DNA of 64,000 nucleotides from Variovorax sp. (GTDB lineage: Bacteria > Pseudomonadota > Gammaproteobacteria > Burkholderiales > Burkholderiaceae_C), in assembly GCA_017744935.1 (NCBI GenBank), contig JAGIAI010000005.1, positions 62,001-126,000 of the forward strand, in the 5' to 3' direction. The notes beneath the pieces are model-generated. The model saw only the letters and a program-made list of their open reading frames with translations, searched no databases and was not told the origin of the DNA. Within the stretch, counting starts at the first letter, position 1. Each line of letters opens with the position of its first letter. The translations under genes were made by a program, and so were the position numbers. Positions 1-8,752 of this stretch are shown here, piece by piece.

Positions 1-1
1 G

Positions 2-493
2 CGCTACTTCGCGGACCAGCCCGCGAGCCGTCCGGATGCCGACTGGCGCACCTTCAACCTGGACGAGGGCTACCGCGCCACGAGCTTCATGAGCCAGATG
101 CTGGATGCGCGCAACCCGGACCTCAGCGCGTTCAAGGCACGTGGCGGCAAGATGATCACGTACCATGGCTGGGCCGACCCCGCGCTCAATCCGATGATGA
201 GCATCGGCTACTACGAGGAGGCCGGACGCACGACCGCCAAGCTCGACGACACCTATCGCCTGTTCATGGCGCCGGGGATGCAGCACTGCGGCAATGGGAA
301 CGCGCCCAACATGTTCGACGCGGTGACCGCGGTCATCGACTGGGTCGAGGCAGGCAAGGCACCGGCGTCCCTCGTGGCCGTGCAGCAGCGGCCCGACGGG
401 TCGGAGCGGAGTCGGCCGTTATGCCCCTATCCGCAGGCCGCGCAATACGTCGGAGGCGATGCGGACAAGGCGGCGAGCTTCGCGTGCCGCTGA
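2..493 (+). CDS. Tannase/feruloyl esterase family protein, C-terminal part
   Basis: The 3' end of a gene that begins before the window; the frame is open from base 2. The residues match the C-terminal lobe of the tannase/feruloyl esterase family, secreted serine esterases that hydrolyse aromatic (galloyl, feruloyl, MHET-like) esters. Seen: a GWADPALNP segment carrying the catalytic Asp, followed by a GMQHCGNG segment carrying the catalytic His and the Cys that closes the family's disulfide near the active site. The nucleophile Ser and signal peptide would lie upstream of the window. The substrate cannot be told from this part. The gene ends in TGA and is followed by a carbonic anhydrase on the same strand after about 90 bp. 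Confidence 0.85.
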   Translation, partial: RYFADQPASRPDADWRTFNLDEGYRATSFMSQMLDARNPDLSAFKARGGKMITYHGWADPALNPMMSIGYYEEAGRTTAKLDDTYRLFMAPGMQHCGNGNAPNMFDAVTAVIDWVEAGKAPASLVAVQQRPDGSERSRPLCPYPQAAQYVGGDADKAASFACR

Positions 494-584
494 AGGGGCG
501 CGGCTGAGCCCGCAGTGAGCGGGGCGTCGAGTTGACACCGCCGCGCCGCAGCGCCTAAGGTCGGCCCTGCATCCCGCCCACACC

Positions 585-1205
585 ATGTCGACTTCCTCCC
601 CACCTTGCTCCGCCGCCGAAGCGCTGGCCCGTCTTCAGGAAGGCAATGAGCGATTCATGGCGGGCTGCGCGCGCTTTCCGACGGTGCAGAAGGAGGTCCT
701 GGCCGAACTGGCGAAGGGCCAGCAACCCTTCGCGACGATCCTCGGATGCAGCGACAGCCGCGTGCCGCCCGAACTCGTGTTCGACGCCTCGTTCGGCGAG
801 CTGTTCGTCATCCGCGTAGCGGGCAATGTCCTCGGGCCGAGCATTCTCGGCACGCTTCAGTACGCGGCCTCGCACCTGCACACGCCGCTGTTCGTCGTGC
901 TGGGGCACGAAGGATGTGGCGCCGTGGAAGCCGCCATCGGGTCGCGCTTCCATGGCACCCGACAGAAAAGCAGGATCGAGTTGCTGCTGGAGGGCATCGT
1001 GCCGGCCCTCGAAGGGCTCGATGGCACGCAGCCTCGTGCAAAGCTGCTCCATCAGGCCGTGGAAGCGAATGTGCGGCATACCGTGCGGACTTTGCGCGAG
1101 ACGCCGGAAGCCCAGGCGCGAGAGCGCGAAGGCACGATGAAGCTCGTCGGTGCCGTCTACGAACTGCAGACCGGCCGCGTGCGCTTCCTGGAGCCGAACG
1201 ACTAG
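585..1205 (+). CDS. Beta-class carbonic anhydrase
   Basis: 206-residue cytoplasmic enzyme for reversible CO2 hydration. The zinc-site signature of the beta class is complete: C55-x-D57-x-R59 in GCSDSRVPPE and H108-x-x-C111 in LGHEGCGAV. Length is normal for the family. The ATG at 585 is the first start in the frame that precedes the conserved N-terminal helix (ALARLQEGNERF), although no strong ribosome binding site is visible. It lies 9 bp before a ClC channel gene on the same strand, so the two may be co-transcribed; bicarbonate/proton production and chloride/proton exchange would both bear on pH balance, but that link is inference. Confidence 0.93.
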   Translation: MSTSSPPCSAAEALARLQEGNERFMAGCARFPTVQKEVLAELAKGQQPFATILGCSDSRVPPELVFDASFGELFVIRVAGNVLGPSILGTLQYAASHLHTPLFVVLGHEGCGAVEAAIGSRFHGTRQKSRIELLLEGIVPALEGLDGTQPRAKLLHQAVEANVRHTVRTLRETPEAQAREREGTMKLVGAVYELQTGRVRFLEPND

Positions 1206-1214
1206 CATTGCGAC

Positions 1215-2498
1215 GTGCTCAGGCCAACAATTCAATCAATCAAGCTCTGGATCTGGGCAGGTATCGCCGGCGCACTGGGCGCCGCATCGACCATCGTCTT
1301 TCGTTGGCTGACGCAGCAGGTCGAGTGGCTTGCGACCGGGCACACCGGCGGGCTCGTCGAGACGGCCATGTCGCTTTCAGCCTGGCACCGCGCGGCGGTC
1401 TGTGCCGTGGGCGGGCTGGTGGCGGGCCTCGTGCTTCATTGGGGTGGCCGATGGGCCGCGAAGGGCCCGCGGGGCGATCGCAATCTCGACTACATCGAGG
1501 CGGCACGTGTCGGCCGCGTCGATCTGAACGATCGAACGACTTTCACCCGCTCGCTGTCCGCGTTGTTCTCGATCGGGTCAGGCGCGGCGATCGGGCGCGA
1601 GGGCCCGATGGTGCAGCTCGCGGCCTGGGTGAGTTCCTGGCTGGCGCGCTGGGTGGCCATGTCGCCCGAACAGCGCAACACCATCATGGTCTGCGGGATC
1701 GCCTCGGGCATCGGGTCTGCCTATCACGCACCGATTGCCGGCGTGGTGTTCGTGCTCGAACTCGCGCTGGGGTTCTTCGCGCGAAGCACGGTCGCGCCGG
1801 TGCTGATCGCGTCCGCAACGGCCAGTGCGCTGATCTATTGGCTGGTCGACCCCGCGCCGCTGTACGTCATGTCGGGCAAGCCGGTGCTGCCGACGGGACT
1901 GGGCGTCGCGCTTTTGTCCGGCCTCGTGTTCGGCGGCATCGGATGGGTGTGGCTCGGCCTGCTGGAGAAAACGCGCGATCTCTTCTCCAGGGTCAAGTCG
2001 ATGCCCATGCGCCTCGGCATCGGCGGCCTGCTGGTGGGGCTGATCTCGGCGGCGATTCCCCAGGTCTGGGGCAATGGCTACAGCGTCGTCTCGCAGGTGC
2101 TTCAAGGCGATCACCTGTGGCAGTGGCTGGCGATGATCCTGGTGGCGAAGGTGGCGGCGACAGCGCTGAGTTCGGGCAGCGGCGCCATCGGTGGCGTGTT
2201 CACGCCCTCGCTCTTCGTCGGCGCGACTGCTGGCAGCGTGCTGGCGCAGATCGCCGCCACATGGATGCCGGTGGCGTGGGTCGGCGATCCGCGCGCGCTG
2301 GCGGTGGTGGGGATGGCGGCGGTGCTGGCCGCTGTGACGCACGCGCCGCTGATGTCCATCGTCATGGTGCTGGAGATGACGGATCAGTTCCAGCTCACGG
2401 TGCCGGTAATGCTCGCTTGCGGTGTCGCGCACGCCATCAGCACGCAGTTCGGCGCGAGGCCGATCTACGGCAATCCGATCGAAGCCCGGAGCGGCTGA
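1215..2498 (+). CDS. ClC-family chloride channel/transporter
   Basis: 427-residue integral membrane protein of the voltage-gated chloride channel family. Start is GTG at 1215, 9 bp after the carbonic anhydrase stop. Seen: many hydrophobic helices, the region GSGAAIGREGPMVQ at about residues 121-134 with the gating glutamate (E129) of the GREGP motif, and a second ion-path segment GSGSGAIGGVFTPSL near residue 320. The first selectivity motif reads GSGAA rather than GSGIP. Keeping the gating glutamate is typical of Cl-/H+ antiporters, but the transport mode cannot be settled from sequence. No C-terminal CBS domains are present, so it is a short bacterial type. Confidence 0.93.
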   Translation: MLRPTIQSIKLWIWAGIAGALGAASTIVFRWLTQQVEWLATGHTGGLVETAMSLSAWHRAAVCAVGGLVAGLVLHWGGRWAAKGPRGDRNLDYIEAARVGRVDLNDRTTFTRSLSALFSIGSGAAIGREGPMVQLAAWVSSWLARWVAMSPEQRNTIMVCGIASGIGSAYHAPIAGVVFVLELALGFFARSTVAPVLIASATASALIYWLVDPAPLYVMSGKPVLPTGLGVALLSGLVFGGIGWVWLGLLEKTRDLFSRVKSMPMRLGIGGLLVGLISAAIPQVWGNGYSVVSQVLQGDHLWQWLAMILVAKVAATALSSGSGAIGGVFTPSLFVGATAGSVLAQIAATWMPVAWVGDPRALAVVGMAAVLAAVTHAPLMSIVMVLEMTDQFQLTVPVMLACGVAHAISTQFGARPIYGNPIEARSG

Positions 2499-2504
2499 GG
2501 CTCG

Positions 2505-3317
2505 TCAGCTGCCTGTCGATGCGTAGCGCCGTAGCCCAAGGCGCCAGGCGCCGAACGCCGCGCCCAGGAAGATGAAGCCCGCCAGCGGCGACACCAACCC
2601 AACCCATGCCGGCGCACCCAGCGGGTCGCCCCTGCCGAGGATCGCAAGCACCGGGTAGTAGGCAACGCACGCCAGCGGGACGACGAAGGTCAGCGCGCGC
2701 CGGAACCACTGCGCATACACCGCCAGCGGAAACTGCGCCGCCTGCACGCCGCCATACGTCAGCACGTTGGCGATCTCCAGGCTCTCGACCGTCCAGAACG
2801 ACAGGGTCCCTTGCAGCACGAGGATGCCGAGGAAAAGCGCCACGCCACCTGCGAGCGCGAACAACGCGATCGCGATCGATGAAGGCGTCCAGGCGATGCC
2901 GGCATTCATGGTGGCGAACGCGATCACGGCGAGCCCTTGCAGGAGGCGCCCGAGCCGGCTGATGCGCACGTCGTGCCCCATGAGTTGCAACGCCAACGGG
3001 CGCGGGCGCAGCAGCAGCCGATCGAACGCACCGGTGCGCAGGAACTCCGTGCCCAGCGTGTCGAAGCCGCGTCCCAGTGCATCGGCGATGGCGAACATGC
3101 AGTTCACCAGTCCGTAGAACAGCGCGACTTCGCCGATGCGCCAGCCCTGCACGTCCCCGAAGCGGTGGAACAGCGCCCAGACGGCGATCATCTCGATGCC
3201 GGTGCCGATGAACTGGCCCACCGTGAGCATCAGCGCCGATGCCGGATAGCGCGCCTGTCCACCCAGGGAGGCCGCGACGAGGCGGGCGAACAAGCCGAGC
3301 GACCCCATGCGATTCAT
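2505..3317 (-). CDS. ABC-2 type exporter permease (second subunit)
   Basis: 270-residue membrane protein, last gene of a three-gene ABC exporter set. The ATG at 3317 overlaps the stop of the upstream permease by 4 bp (ATGA), which fixes the start; a longer open frame upstream is only an out-of-context extension. About six hydrophobic segments are seen (for example FVVPLACVAYYPVLAILGRG and LAGFIFLGAAFGAWRLGL). The pattern resembles the ABC-2/DUF990 type permeases that occur in pairs next to a daunorubicin-type ATPase. The exported substrate is unknown. It runs convergently into the ClC gene with only 6 bp between stops. Confidence 0.85.
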   Translation of the reverse strand: MNRMGSLGLFARLVAASLGGQARYPASALMLTVGQFIGTGIEMIAVWALFHRFGDVQGWRIGEVALFYGLVNCMFAIADALGRGFDTLGTEFLRTGAFDRLLLRPRPLALQLMGHDVRISRLGRLLQGLAVIAFATMNAGIAWTPSSIAIALFALAGGVALFLGILVLQGTLSFWTVESLEIANVLTYGGVQAAQFPLAVYAQWFRRALTFVVPLACVAYYPVLAILGRGDPLGAPAWVGLVSPLAGFIFLGAAFGAWRLGLRRYASTGS

Positions 3318-4150
3318 CCGCCTTGCACTTCGAGCCGGCGCATCGTTCGCGTCATCGATGCGTGGCCGATCGCTACCACCACCGCGATCCAGATGCATTG
3401 AAGGCCGATCGCGGCGAGTGCCCCGGCGCCTGCGAGCTGGCCGAAGTAGAGCCGCGCGGGAATGTCCATCACGCCGGCCAGTGGCTGCAGGAGCAGCAGA
3501 GGCTGCCATGCATCCGGCAGCAGAACCAGCGGCAGCAGGTTGCCCGAGAAGACGATCACGACAGGCGCGGCGAGCGCGTTGATGCCGCGCTCGTTCAGCG
3601 CGGATGCGGCCGCGATGTTGAGCAGCATGACCAGCGAAGTCGACAGGAGCAATGAGAGCAGCGACGACACGACGAAAGCGGCGCCTGCCGCGACATCGGG
3701 TGGGGGTTGCCACGCCCAGTCGCCCAGGCCGGCCAGCGGCAGCGCGATTGCCGCGAACGCCGCCATGAGAGCCACGCGCGGCAACACGCGTGCAGCGATC
3801 CAGCCGGCGGAGCGCGCGAACCAGAGCGCATAGACGTTGACCGGCCGCAGTCGGTCGTAGGCCACGGCGCCGGTGCGTACCGACAGAGCCACCTCCGGGT
3901 CGCCGAGCCACGGCAGCAGCGCAAGCAGGCCTTGCGCGAGCCAGGTGTAGGTGATGGCCTGGGCCAGCGTCATCGGTGCATCGGCCGCGGCAGCGCTGCC
4001 GTAGAAGGCCGCGAGCACCATCACCTTGATGCCGCCCCACCAGCACTGCGTCGCAAAGCCGGCATACGCCGCCGTGCGGTACTGCAGCATCTGCAGGAAC
4101 CGCGATGCGAAGGCTGCGACATAGGGGCGCAAGAACTCGCGCGGCGTCAT
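3314..4150 (-). CDS. ABC-2 type exporter permease (first subunit)
   Basis: 278-residue multi-pass membrane protein of the ABC-2 exporter type, partner of the downstream permease (4-bp overlap) and of the ATPase gene that ends 6 bp upstream. Hydrophobic segments include one near residues 25-50 (TQCWWGGIKVMVLAAFYGS), several in the middle (LMAAFAAIALPLAGLGDW; FVVSSLLSLLLSTSLVMLLN) and one near the C terminus (LQCIWIAVVVAIGHASM). The two-permease plus one-ATPase layout is typical of uncharacterised bacterial exporters of the DUF990 group. The substrate is unknown. Confidence 0.85.
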   Translation of the reverse strand: MTPREFLRPYVAAFASRFLQMLQYRTAAYAGFATQCWWGGIKVMVLAAFYGSAAAADAPMTLAQAITYTWLAQGLLALLPWLGDPEVALSVRTGAVAYDRLRPVNVYALWFARSAGWIAARVLPRVALMAAFAAIALPLAGLGDWAWQPPPDVAAGAAFVVSSLLSLLLSTSLVMLLNIAAASALNERGINALAAPVVIVFSGNLLPLVLLPDAWQPLLLLQPLAGVMDIPARLYFGQLAGAGALAAIGLQCIWIAVVVAIGHASMTRTMRRLEVQGG

Positions 4151-4156
4151 CGTCGG

Positions 4157-5014
4157 TCAGACCTCGGCGGCGCCGTGCATTGCATAGAAGCGCGTGATGA
4201 CGGCCTCGATGGTCATGCCTTCGTCCTCCGCGTCCTCCGGCAGGCCGTCATCGAGCCGGCGCGCGGCCATGACCTGCGCGCGCAGTGCTTCGACCGGGCA
4301 GTCGGCCAGCACCTTGCCATGGCCGATCACGATCACGCGTTCGGCCAGTGCCTCGATGTCATGCATGTCGTGCGTGGTGAGCAGCACGGTCGTGCCGCGC
4401 TCGCGGTTGGCGCGCCGCACGAAGTCGCGCACCGCAAGCTTCGAGGGCGCGTCGAGGCCGATCGTCGGCTCGTCGAGGAACAGGATGGAAGGCTCGTGCA
4501 GCAGCGCCGCCGCGATCTCCGCGCGCATGCGCTGCCCCAGCGACAACTGGCGGACCGGCTGGTCGAGCAGGCGCTCCAGATGCAGCATGGCCACCAGCTC
4601 GTCGCGCGTTCGTGCGAATCGCAGTGCATCGACGCGGTAGATGTCGCGAAGCAGCGAGAAGCCTTCGCCCACCGGCAGGTCCCACCAGAGCTGGGTCCGC
4701 TGCCCGAACACCACGCCGATGCGCGCAACGTGGCGCTCGCGATCGGAAAAGGGGTTGCGCCCATCGACCTCGACACGACCGCCGTCGGGGCGCAGGATGC
4801 CCGCGAGGATCTTGATCGTGGTCGACTTGCCCGCGCCGTTCGGGCCGATGAAGCCGAGCAGCTCGCCCTGCTCCAGTTCGAACGACACGCCGCTCAGCGC
4901 CTCGACCGTTCGATGCCGCCGCCGGATGAGCCCGCGCAGCGCACCGACGACACCGGGATCGCGCTCGGAGATGCGGTAGGTCTTGCGGAGGTTGTCGACG
5001 TGGATCTGGGGCAT
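4157..5014 (-). CDS. ABC transporter ATP-binding protein (exporter type)
   Basis: 285-residue ATPase that energises the two downstream permeases. Walker A is GPNGAGKST at residues 57-65, the signature is LSLGQRMR, and Walker B plus D-loop is ILFLDEPTIGLD. The N-terminal extension with a basic stretch (LIRRRHRTVEAL) before the nucleotide-binding core is typical of the daunorubicin/DUF990-linked ATPases. Length is within the family's range. A 31-codon hydrophobic frame with a strong ribosome binding site lies 68 bp upstream on the same strand and may be the first cistron of this operon. Confidence 0.93.
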   Translation of the reverse strand: MPQIHVDNLRKTYRISERDPGVVGALRGLIRRRHRTVEALSGVSFELEQGELLGFIGPNGAGKSTTIKILAGILRPDGGRVEVDGRNPFSDRERHVARIGVVFGQRTQLWWDLPVGEGFSLLRDIYRVDALRFARTRDELVAMLHLERLLDQPVRQLSLGQRMRAEIAAALLHEPSILFLDEPTIGLDAPSKLAVRDFVRRANRERGTTVLLTTHDMHDIEALAERVIVIGHGKVLADCPVEALRAQVMAARRLDDGLPEDAEDEGMTIEAVITRFYAMHGAAEV

Positions 5015-5082
5015 GGCGCGACGGAAGGGGCGCGGATACTACACGAACTCGGCCCCCATGCCCCCTCACCGGGCCGCAGCAG

Positions 5083-5178
5083 CTAGGTGCCGACGCGCAC
5101 CGCCGCGAAGACGAGCGAACCCAGGACCACGACGACCGCAGTGGCAATGGCCAGGCGATTGGCGAAAAGGCGACGCAT
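5083..5178 (-). CDS. Putative 31-residue single-span membrane peptide
   Basis: A short frame that starts MRRLFANRLAIATAVVVV and ends in AAVRVGT. It has a positively charged N terminus (three Arg among the first eight residues) and one hydrophobic stretch of about 17 residues, as in a small inner-membrane protein. The reason to call it is the near-perfect ribosome binding site: GGAGG, then five bases, then ATG. It lies on the same strand as, and 68 bp before, the exporter ATPase, and divergent from the nucleoside hydrolase. No function is recognised. It could be an accessory peptide of the exporter or an independent small protein. Confidence 0.5.
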   Translation of the reverse strand: MRRLFANRLAIATAVVVVLGSLVFAAVRVGT

Positions 5179-5277
5179 CACGACCTCCGGACTAGGGATG
5201 GCGATTGAACTACGTGCGCGCGATGGTGGCAAGCCGAACGAATCCACAATACGTCCCATGAACGGAGACCCCAAGCC

Positions 5278-6210
5278 ATGAAGCATGTCTGGATCGACAC
5301 CGACCTGGGCTTCGACGATCTCGCTGCCGTGCTCACGATCACGCAGACTCCGCCCTGGCAGGTAGACGGCATGTCGCTCGTCGCGGGCAATGCGCCGCTC
5401 GATGTGGTGATCGACAACGCGCTGAGGGCCGCCGCGTACTTTGAATGGGGCTTCCCCATCCACGCAGGCAGCGCGAAGCCGATCGCCAGCGAACTGGTCA
5501 CGGCGCAGAACATCCTCGGTGCGGATGCCATCGCTTCGGCAGGTCGCAGTCTGCCGAAGACGCGGGCGGCGCTGGCATCCAGCGATGCCGTGGCCGCGCT
5601 TGGCGACTATCTTGCTTCCCGGCCCGAACCGTCGACGGTGCTCGCGCTGGGCCCGCTCACCAACATCGCGCTCGTGCTGCAGAAGCGCCCCGAGCTTGCA
5701 GCGCGGATCGGCCGGCTCATGTGGATGGGCGGCAGCGCTGGTCCGGGCAATCACACGGCGGCGGCGGAGTTCAATGCCGCGGTGGACCCGGAAGCGATCA
5801 ACGTCGTGCTCGACGCCGGCGTTTCGCTGCACATGGTGGGGCTCGACGCATGCCGGCAGGTGCGCGTGCACGCGAGCGATGCCGAGGCACTGCGGGCGCT
5901 CGGCTCCGACAAGGCGGAGGTGCTGGCCGACTTGCTGCTCGGCTATGTGCGCATCGCAAGCCCTGTCGGCGCACTGCCGATGTCGCTCTATGACCCGACG
6001 GCCGCGGCTGTACTGGTCGCACCGGAGGGGATGAGCTTCAGGCCCGCGCATGTGGTGGCCGAATGCAAGGGCGAACACACCCGCGGCATGACCGTGGTCG
6101 AGTGGCGCGTGCCGAAGCGTGCCCAGGCCAATGCGCAGGTAGCCAGCGTGGCCGATGAGCCTCTGCTCCGGCGCGTGGTGCTGGACGCACTCGCGCGCGC
6201 GGCGGGCTGA
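5278..6210 (+). CDS. Nucleoside hydrolase (IUNH family)
   Basis: 310-residue inosine/uridine-preferring nucleoside N-ribohydrolase-like enzyme, which cleaves ribonucleosides to base and ribose. The calcium-binding N-terminal motif is clear: D7-x-D9-x-x-x-D13-D14 in WIDTDLGFDDLAAV, with LG in place of the usual PG. The second half carries the family segment MGGSAGPGNHTAAAEFN and the late metal-ligand Asp in SLYDPTAAAV. Length fits the family. The next gene downstream, on the opposite strand and 4 bp from its stop, is a phosphoribosyltransferase, so two purine/pyrimidine-salvage type enzymes sit tail to tail. Substrate preference is not determinable here. Confidence 0.92.
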   Translation: MKHVWIDTDLGFDDLAAVLTITQTPPWQVDGMSLVAGNAPLDVVIDNALRAAAYFEWGFPIHAGSAKPIASELVTAQNILGADAIASAGRSLPKTRAALASSDAVAALGDYLASRPEPSTVLALGPLTNIALVLQKRPELAARIGRLMWMGGSAGPGNHTAAAEFNAAVDPEAINVVLDAGVSLHMVGLDACRQVRVHASDAEALRALGSDKAEVLADLLLGYVRIASPVGALPMSLYDPTAAAVLVAPEGMSFRPAHVVAECKGEHTRGMTVVEWRVPKRAQANAQVASVADEPLLRRVVLDALARAAG

Positions 6211-6214
6211 TCGA

Positions 6215-6910
6215 TCAGTCGCGCAACATCCAGCCTTCAGGCACGGCCTTCAGCAGGGGACTTTCGAAAACGCCGACCACGCGCGCCGCGCGTTCGGCGC
6301 CGAGTTGCTCGACCCATCGGCGGCTTTGCAGCATCGCGACGCCGCAGGCCACCACATTGCCGCCGAGAGACTCGATCAGATCCCACGCTGAACGCAGCGT
6401 GGTGCCGGTGCTGACGGCGTCGTCAACCAGCACGAGCCGCTTGCCTTCGATCAGCGGCCGAAGATTCGGGTCGAGGTAGATGCGCTTGCCCGGCGTCGGG
6501 GACGTGATCGAATGCACCGCCGTGGACAGTGCTTCGTCGTACCAGAACTTGCGCGAGTAGCCCATCGGCACGTAGCGCGCATGGCCCAGCGAGCGCGCGA
6601 CCACGGGCGCGAGCGCGAGTCCGAGCGTCGGCAATCCGATCACCAAGTCGGGCGCGTCTGTCGACAGGCGCTCAGCCAGCATGGCGCCCAGCGTCTCGAC
6701 GACTTCGAGCGACGCGTGATTGACCAGCAGCGAAGCGACGGCATGCGAAGGCTCGTTGGCAAGCTGCCGTATCGGCAGCACGAGCACCCGCCCATCCGGC
6801 AGGCGCGCGGGGTAGCCGAACTGCCAGGGCGCATCGGGCCGCGCGATCGCATCGGCCGCAACGATGCGCTGCCAGTAGTCGGTGGTGGGTTCTGTGAAGT
6901 GGCGGGTCAT
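6215..6910 (-). CDS. Phosphoribosyltransferase (PRPP-binding, type I)
   Basis: 231-residue protein of the type I phosphoribosyltransferase fold. The PRPP-binding motif is LVLVDDAVSTGTT; a preceding hydrophobic strand and loop (DLVIGLPTLGLALAPVVA) match the family. The ATG at 6910 is chosen because it follows the ATPase stop by 7 bp; the open frame continues upstream but only into the ATPase gene. It is the last gene of the peptide-type ABC operon. The acceptor base is unknown; placed beside a nucleoside hydrolase and an importer, a salvage role is plausible but inferred. Confidence 0.88.
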   Translation of the reverse strand: MTRHFTEPTTDYWQRIVAADAIARPDAPWQFGYPARLPDGRVLVLPIRQLANEPSHAVASLLVNHASLEVVETLGAMLAERLSTDAPDLVIGLPTLGLALAPVVARSLGHARYVPMGYSRKFWYDEALSTAVHSITSPTPGKRIYLDPNLRPLIEGKRLVLVDDAVSTGTTLRSAWDLIESLGGNVVACGVAMLQSRRWVEQLGAERAARVVGVFESPLLKAVPEGWMLRD

Positions 6911-6917
6911 GGCGGGA

Positions 6918-7739
6918 TCAGAGCGCTGCGAGCTGACGCGACGGATCGGGGATCGGCGTGGCGGCCAGCAATCGCTGGGTGTATGGGTCACGCGGCGCGT
7001 TGAGTACCGTGTCCGCGTCGCCGCTTTCCACCACGCGGCCCTGGTGCATCACCATCACCCGGTCGGCCATGGCCCGCACCACGCCCAGGTCGTGCGTGAT
7101 GAAGAGGTAGGAGAGCCTTCTTTCGCGCTGCAGGTCGAACATCAGCCGGAGGATCTGCGCGCGCACCGAGACATCGAGCGCCGACACCGGTTCGTCGGCA
7201 ACGATCAGCGCGGGGTTCGAGGCCATTGCGCGCGCGATGCCCACGCGCTGGCGCTGGCCGCCGGAGAGTTCATGCGGAAGCCGGTCACGAAAGTGCGCGG
7301 CCGGCAGCCCGACCTGATCGAGCAGTGCATTGACTTCGACCGCCGCGGCGCGCCGGTCGAGTCCACGGTGATAGGTCATCGGCAGCGCGACGCTCTGGCC
7401 GATGGTGCGGCGCGGGTTCAGCGAGCCACCGGTGTCCTGGAAGACCACCTGCACTTCGCGCCGGAAACTGCGCGCCGCCTCGCCGGACCGCGTTGCGACG
7501 TCCATGCCCTTGTAGAGGATGGTTCCTTCGCTCGGCGCGGTGAGGCCGAGCAGCATGCGCCCGAGCGTCGTCTTGCCGCTGCCGCTTTCGCCGACGAGGG
7601 CCAGCACTTCGCCCGGCTGGATCGTGAGGGAGACACGATCGACCGCGCGCTGCATCTGCCGGGCGCGAAACAGCCCGCCGCTCCCGCGCACGGGAAAGAA
7701 TCGGCTCAGTTCGCGGGCTTCGAGAAGCGGTGCGTTCAT
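6918..7739 (-). CDS. Oligopeptide/dipeptide-type ABC transporter ATPase (DppF-like)
   Basis: 273-residue ATPase of a Dpp/Opp/nickel-type importer. Walker A is GESGSGKTT (residues 50-58), the signature is LSGGQRQRVGIARA, and Walker B is ALIVADEPVSALD. It stops at the beginning of the C-terminal oligopeptide-type extension (DPYTQRLLAATP), so it is shorter than typical DppF proteins of about 330 residues, lacking the Cys-containing tail seen in its partner. Its ATG overlaps the upstream ATPase stop by 4 bp, and the phosphoribosyltransferase follows after 7 bp. Confidence 0.93.
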   Translation of the reverse strand: MNAPLLEARELSRFFPVRGSGGLFRARQMQRAVDRVSLTIQPGEVLALVGESGSGKTTLGRMLLGLTAPSEGTILYKGMDVATRSGEAARSFRREVQVVFQDTGGSLNPRRTIGQSVALPMTYHRGLDRRAAAVEVNALLDQVGLPAAHFRDRLPHELSGGQRQRVGIARAMASNPALIVADEPVSALDVSVRAQILRLMFDLQRERRLSYLFITHDLGVVRAMADRVMVMHQGRVVESGDADTVLNAPRDPYTQRLLAATPIPDPSRQLAAL

Positions 7740-8752
7740 GCTGCCGCGACCTCATTGCGCTGCCACGCGTCGGCGGCGATCGGTTCGTCGCTCAGGTGGC
7801 AGCGATCGGCGCCCGTTCCGTGTGCCCGCAGAGCCGGCACGGCAGCGTCGCAGAGACCGCTGCGCGCGATCGGGCATCGCGGATGGAAACGGCACCCTTC
7901 CGGCCAATGGCCCGCAATCGGCACGCTGCCTGGAATCGAAAACAGCGAGTGCGCACGGGACTTCGGGCTCAGGATGCTCCCCAGAAGGCCTTGCGTATAC
8001 GGATGGCGCGGCGCCGCGAAAAGTGGTGCGACTTCGTTCGACTCGACCACCTGGCCGGCGTACATCACGTTGACCCGCTGGCAGGTCTCGGCCACCACCG
8101 CGAGGTCGTGCGTGATCAGCAGGATGCCGAGGTCGAGTTCCTTGCGCAGGCGCATCAGCAGCTTCAGGATGCCCGCCTGCACGGTCACGTCGAGGGCCGT
8201 GGTCGGCTCGTCGGCGATCAGCAGCGCCGGCCGCATGGCGAGTGCGGCCGCGATCAGAATGCGCTGGCGCATGCCGCCGGAAAGCTCGTGCGGGTACTGG
8301 CGGGCCACCCGTGCGGCGTTGGGCAGCTCCATCATGTCGAGCAGTTCCAGCACGCGCGCCTCCAGCCCCTCGGTGCGTCCGTGCGCACGCAGTGGCTCGG
8401 CGATCTGGCGTCCGACCGGCATCAGCGGGTCGAGGTAGCTCGTCGGGTCCTGGAAGACCATGCCCACGCGTGCACCGCGCACGGCGCGCAGTTCGACTGG
8501 ATTCAACTGCACAAGGTCGCGGCCTTCGAGCAGGACCTGTCCCGAGGCTACCCGCGCCAGCGGCGAGGGGAAGAGATTCATGATCGCGAAGGCGGTCATC
8601 GACTTGCCCGAGCCCGATTCGCCGACGAGGCCCACGGCTTCGCCACGGCGCACGGTGAGCGAGAGGTCGTTCACCACGCGCAGCGCAGTCGCGCCACGGC
8701 CGATGTCGACGGAGAGGCCGCGCAGGTCGAGCAGCAGATCGGCATCGCTCAT
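7736..8752 (-). CDS. Oligopeptide/dipeptide-type ABC transporter ATPase (DppD-like)
   Basis: 338-residue ATPase. Walker A is GESGSGKSM, the signature is LSGGMRQRILIAAAL, and Walker B is ALLIADEPTTALD. The C-terminal extension has the oligopeptide-type Cys-rich region CRFHPRCPIARSGLCD, absent in its shorter partner. The start at 8752 is fixed by a 4-bp ATGA overlap with the permease stop; a much longer open frame upstream is antisense-like sequence over the permease gene. Pairs with the downstream DppF-like subunit to form the heterodimeric motor. Confidence 0.94.
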   Translation of the reverse strand: MSDADLLLDLRGLSVDIGRGATALRVVNDLSLTVRRGEAVGLVGESGSGKSMTAFAIMNLFPSPLARVASGQVLLEGRDLVQLNPVELRAVRGARVGMVFQDPTSYLDPLMPVGRQIAEPLRAHGRTEGLEARVLELLDMMELPNAARVARQYPHELSGGMRQRILIAAALAMRPALLIADEPTTALDVTVQAGILKLLMRLRKELDLGILLITHDLAVVAETCQRVNVMYAGQVVESNEVAPLFAAPRHPYTQGLLGSILSPKSRAHSLFSIPGSVPIAGHWPEGCRFHPRCPIARSGLCDAAVPALRAHGTGADRCHLSDEPIAADAWQRNEVAAA

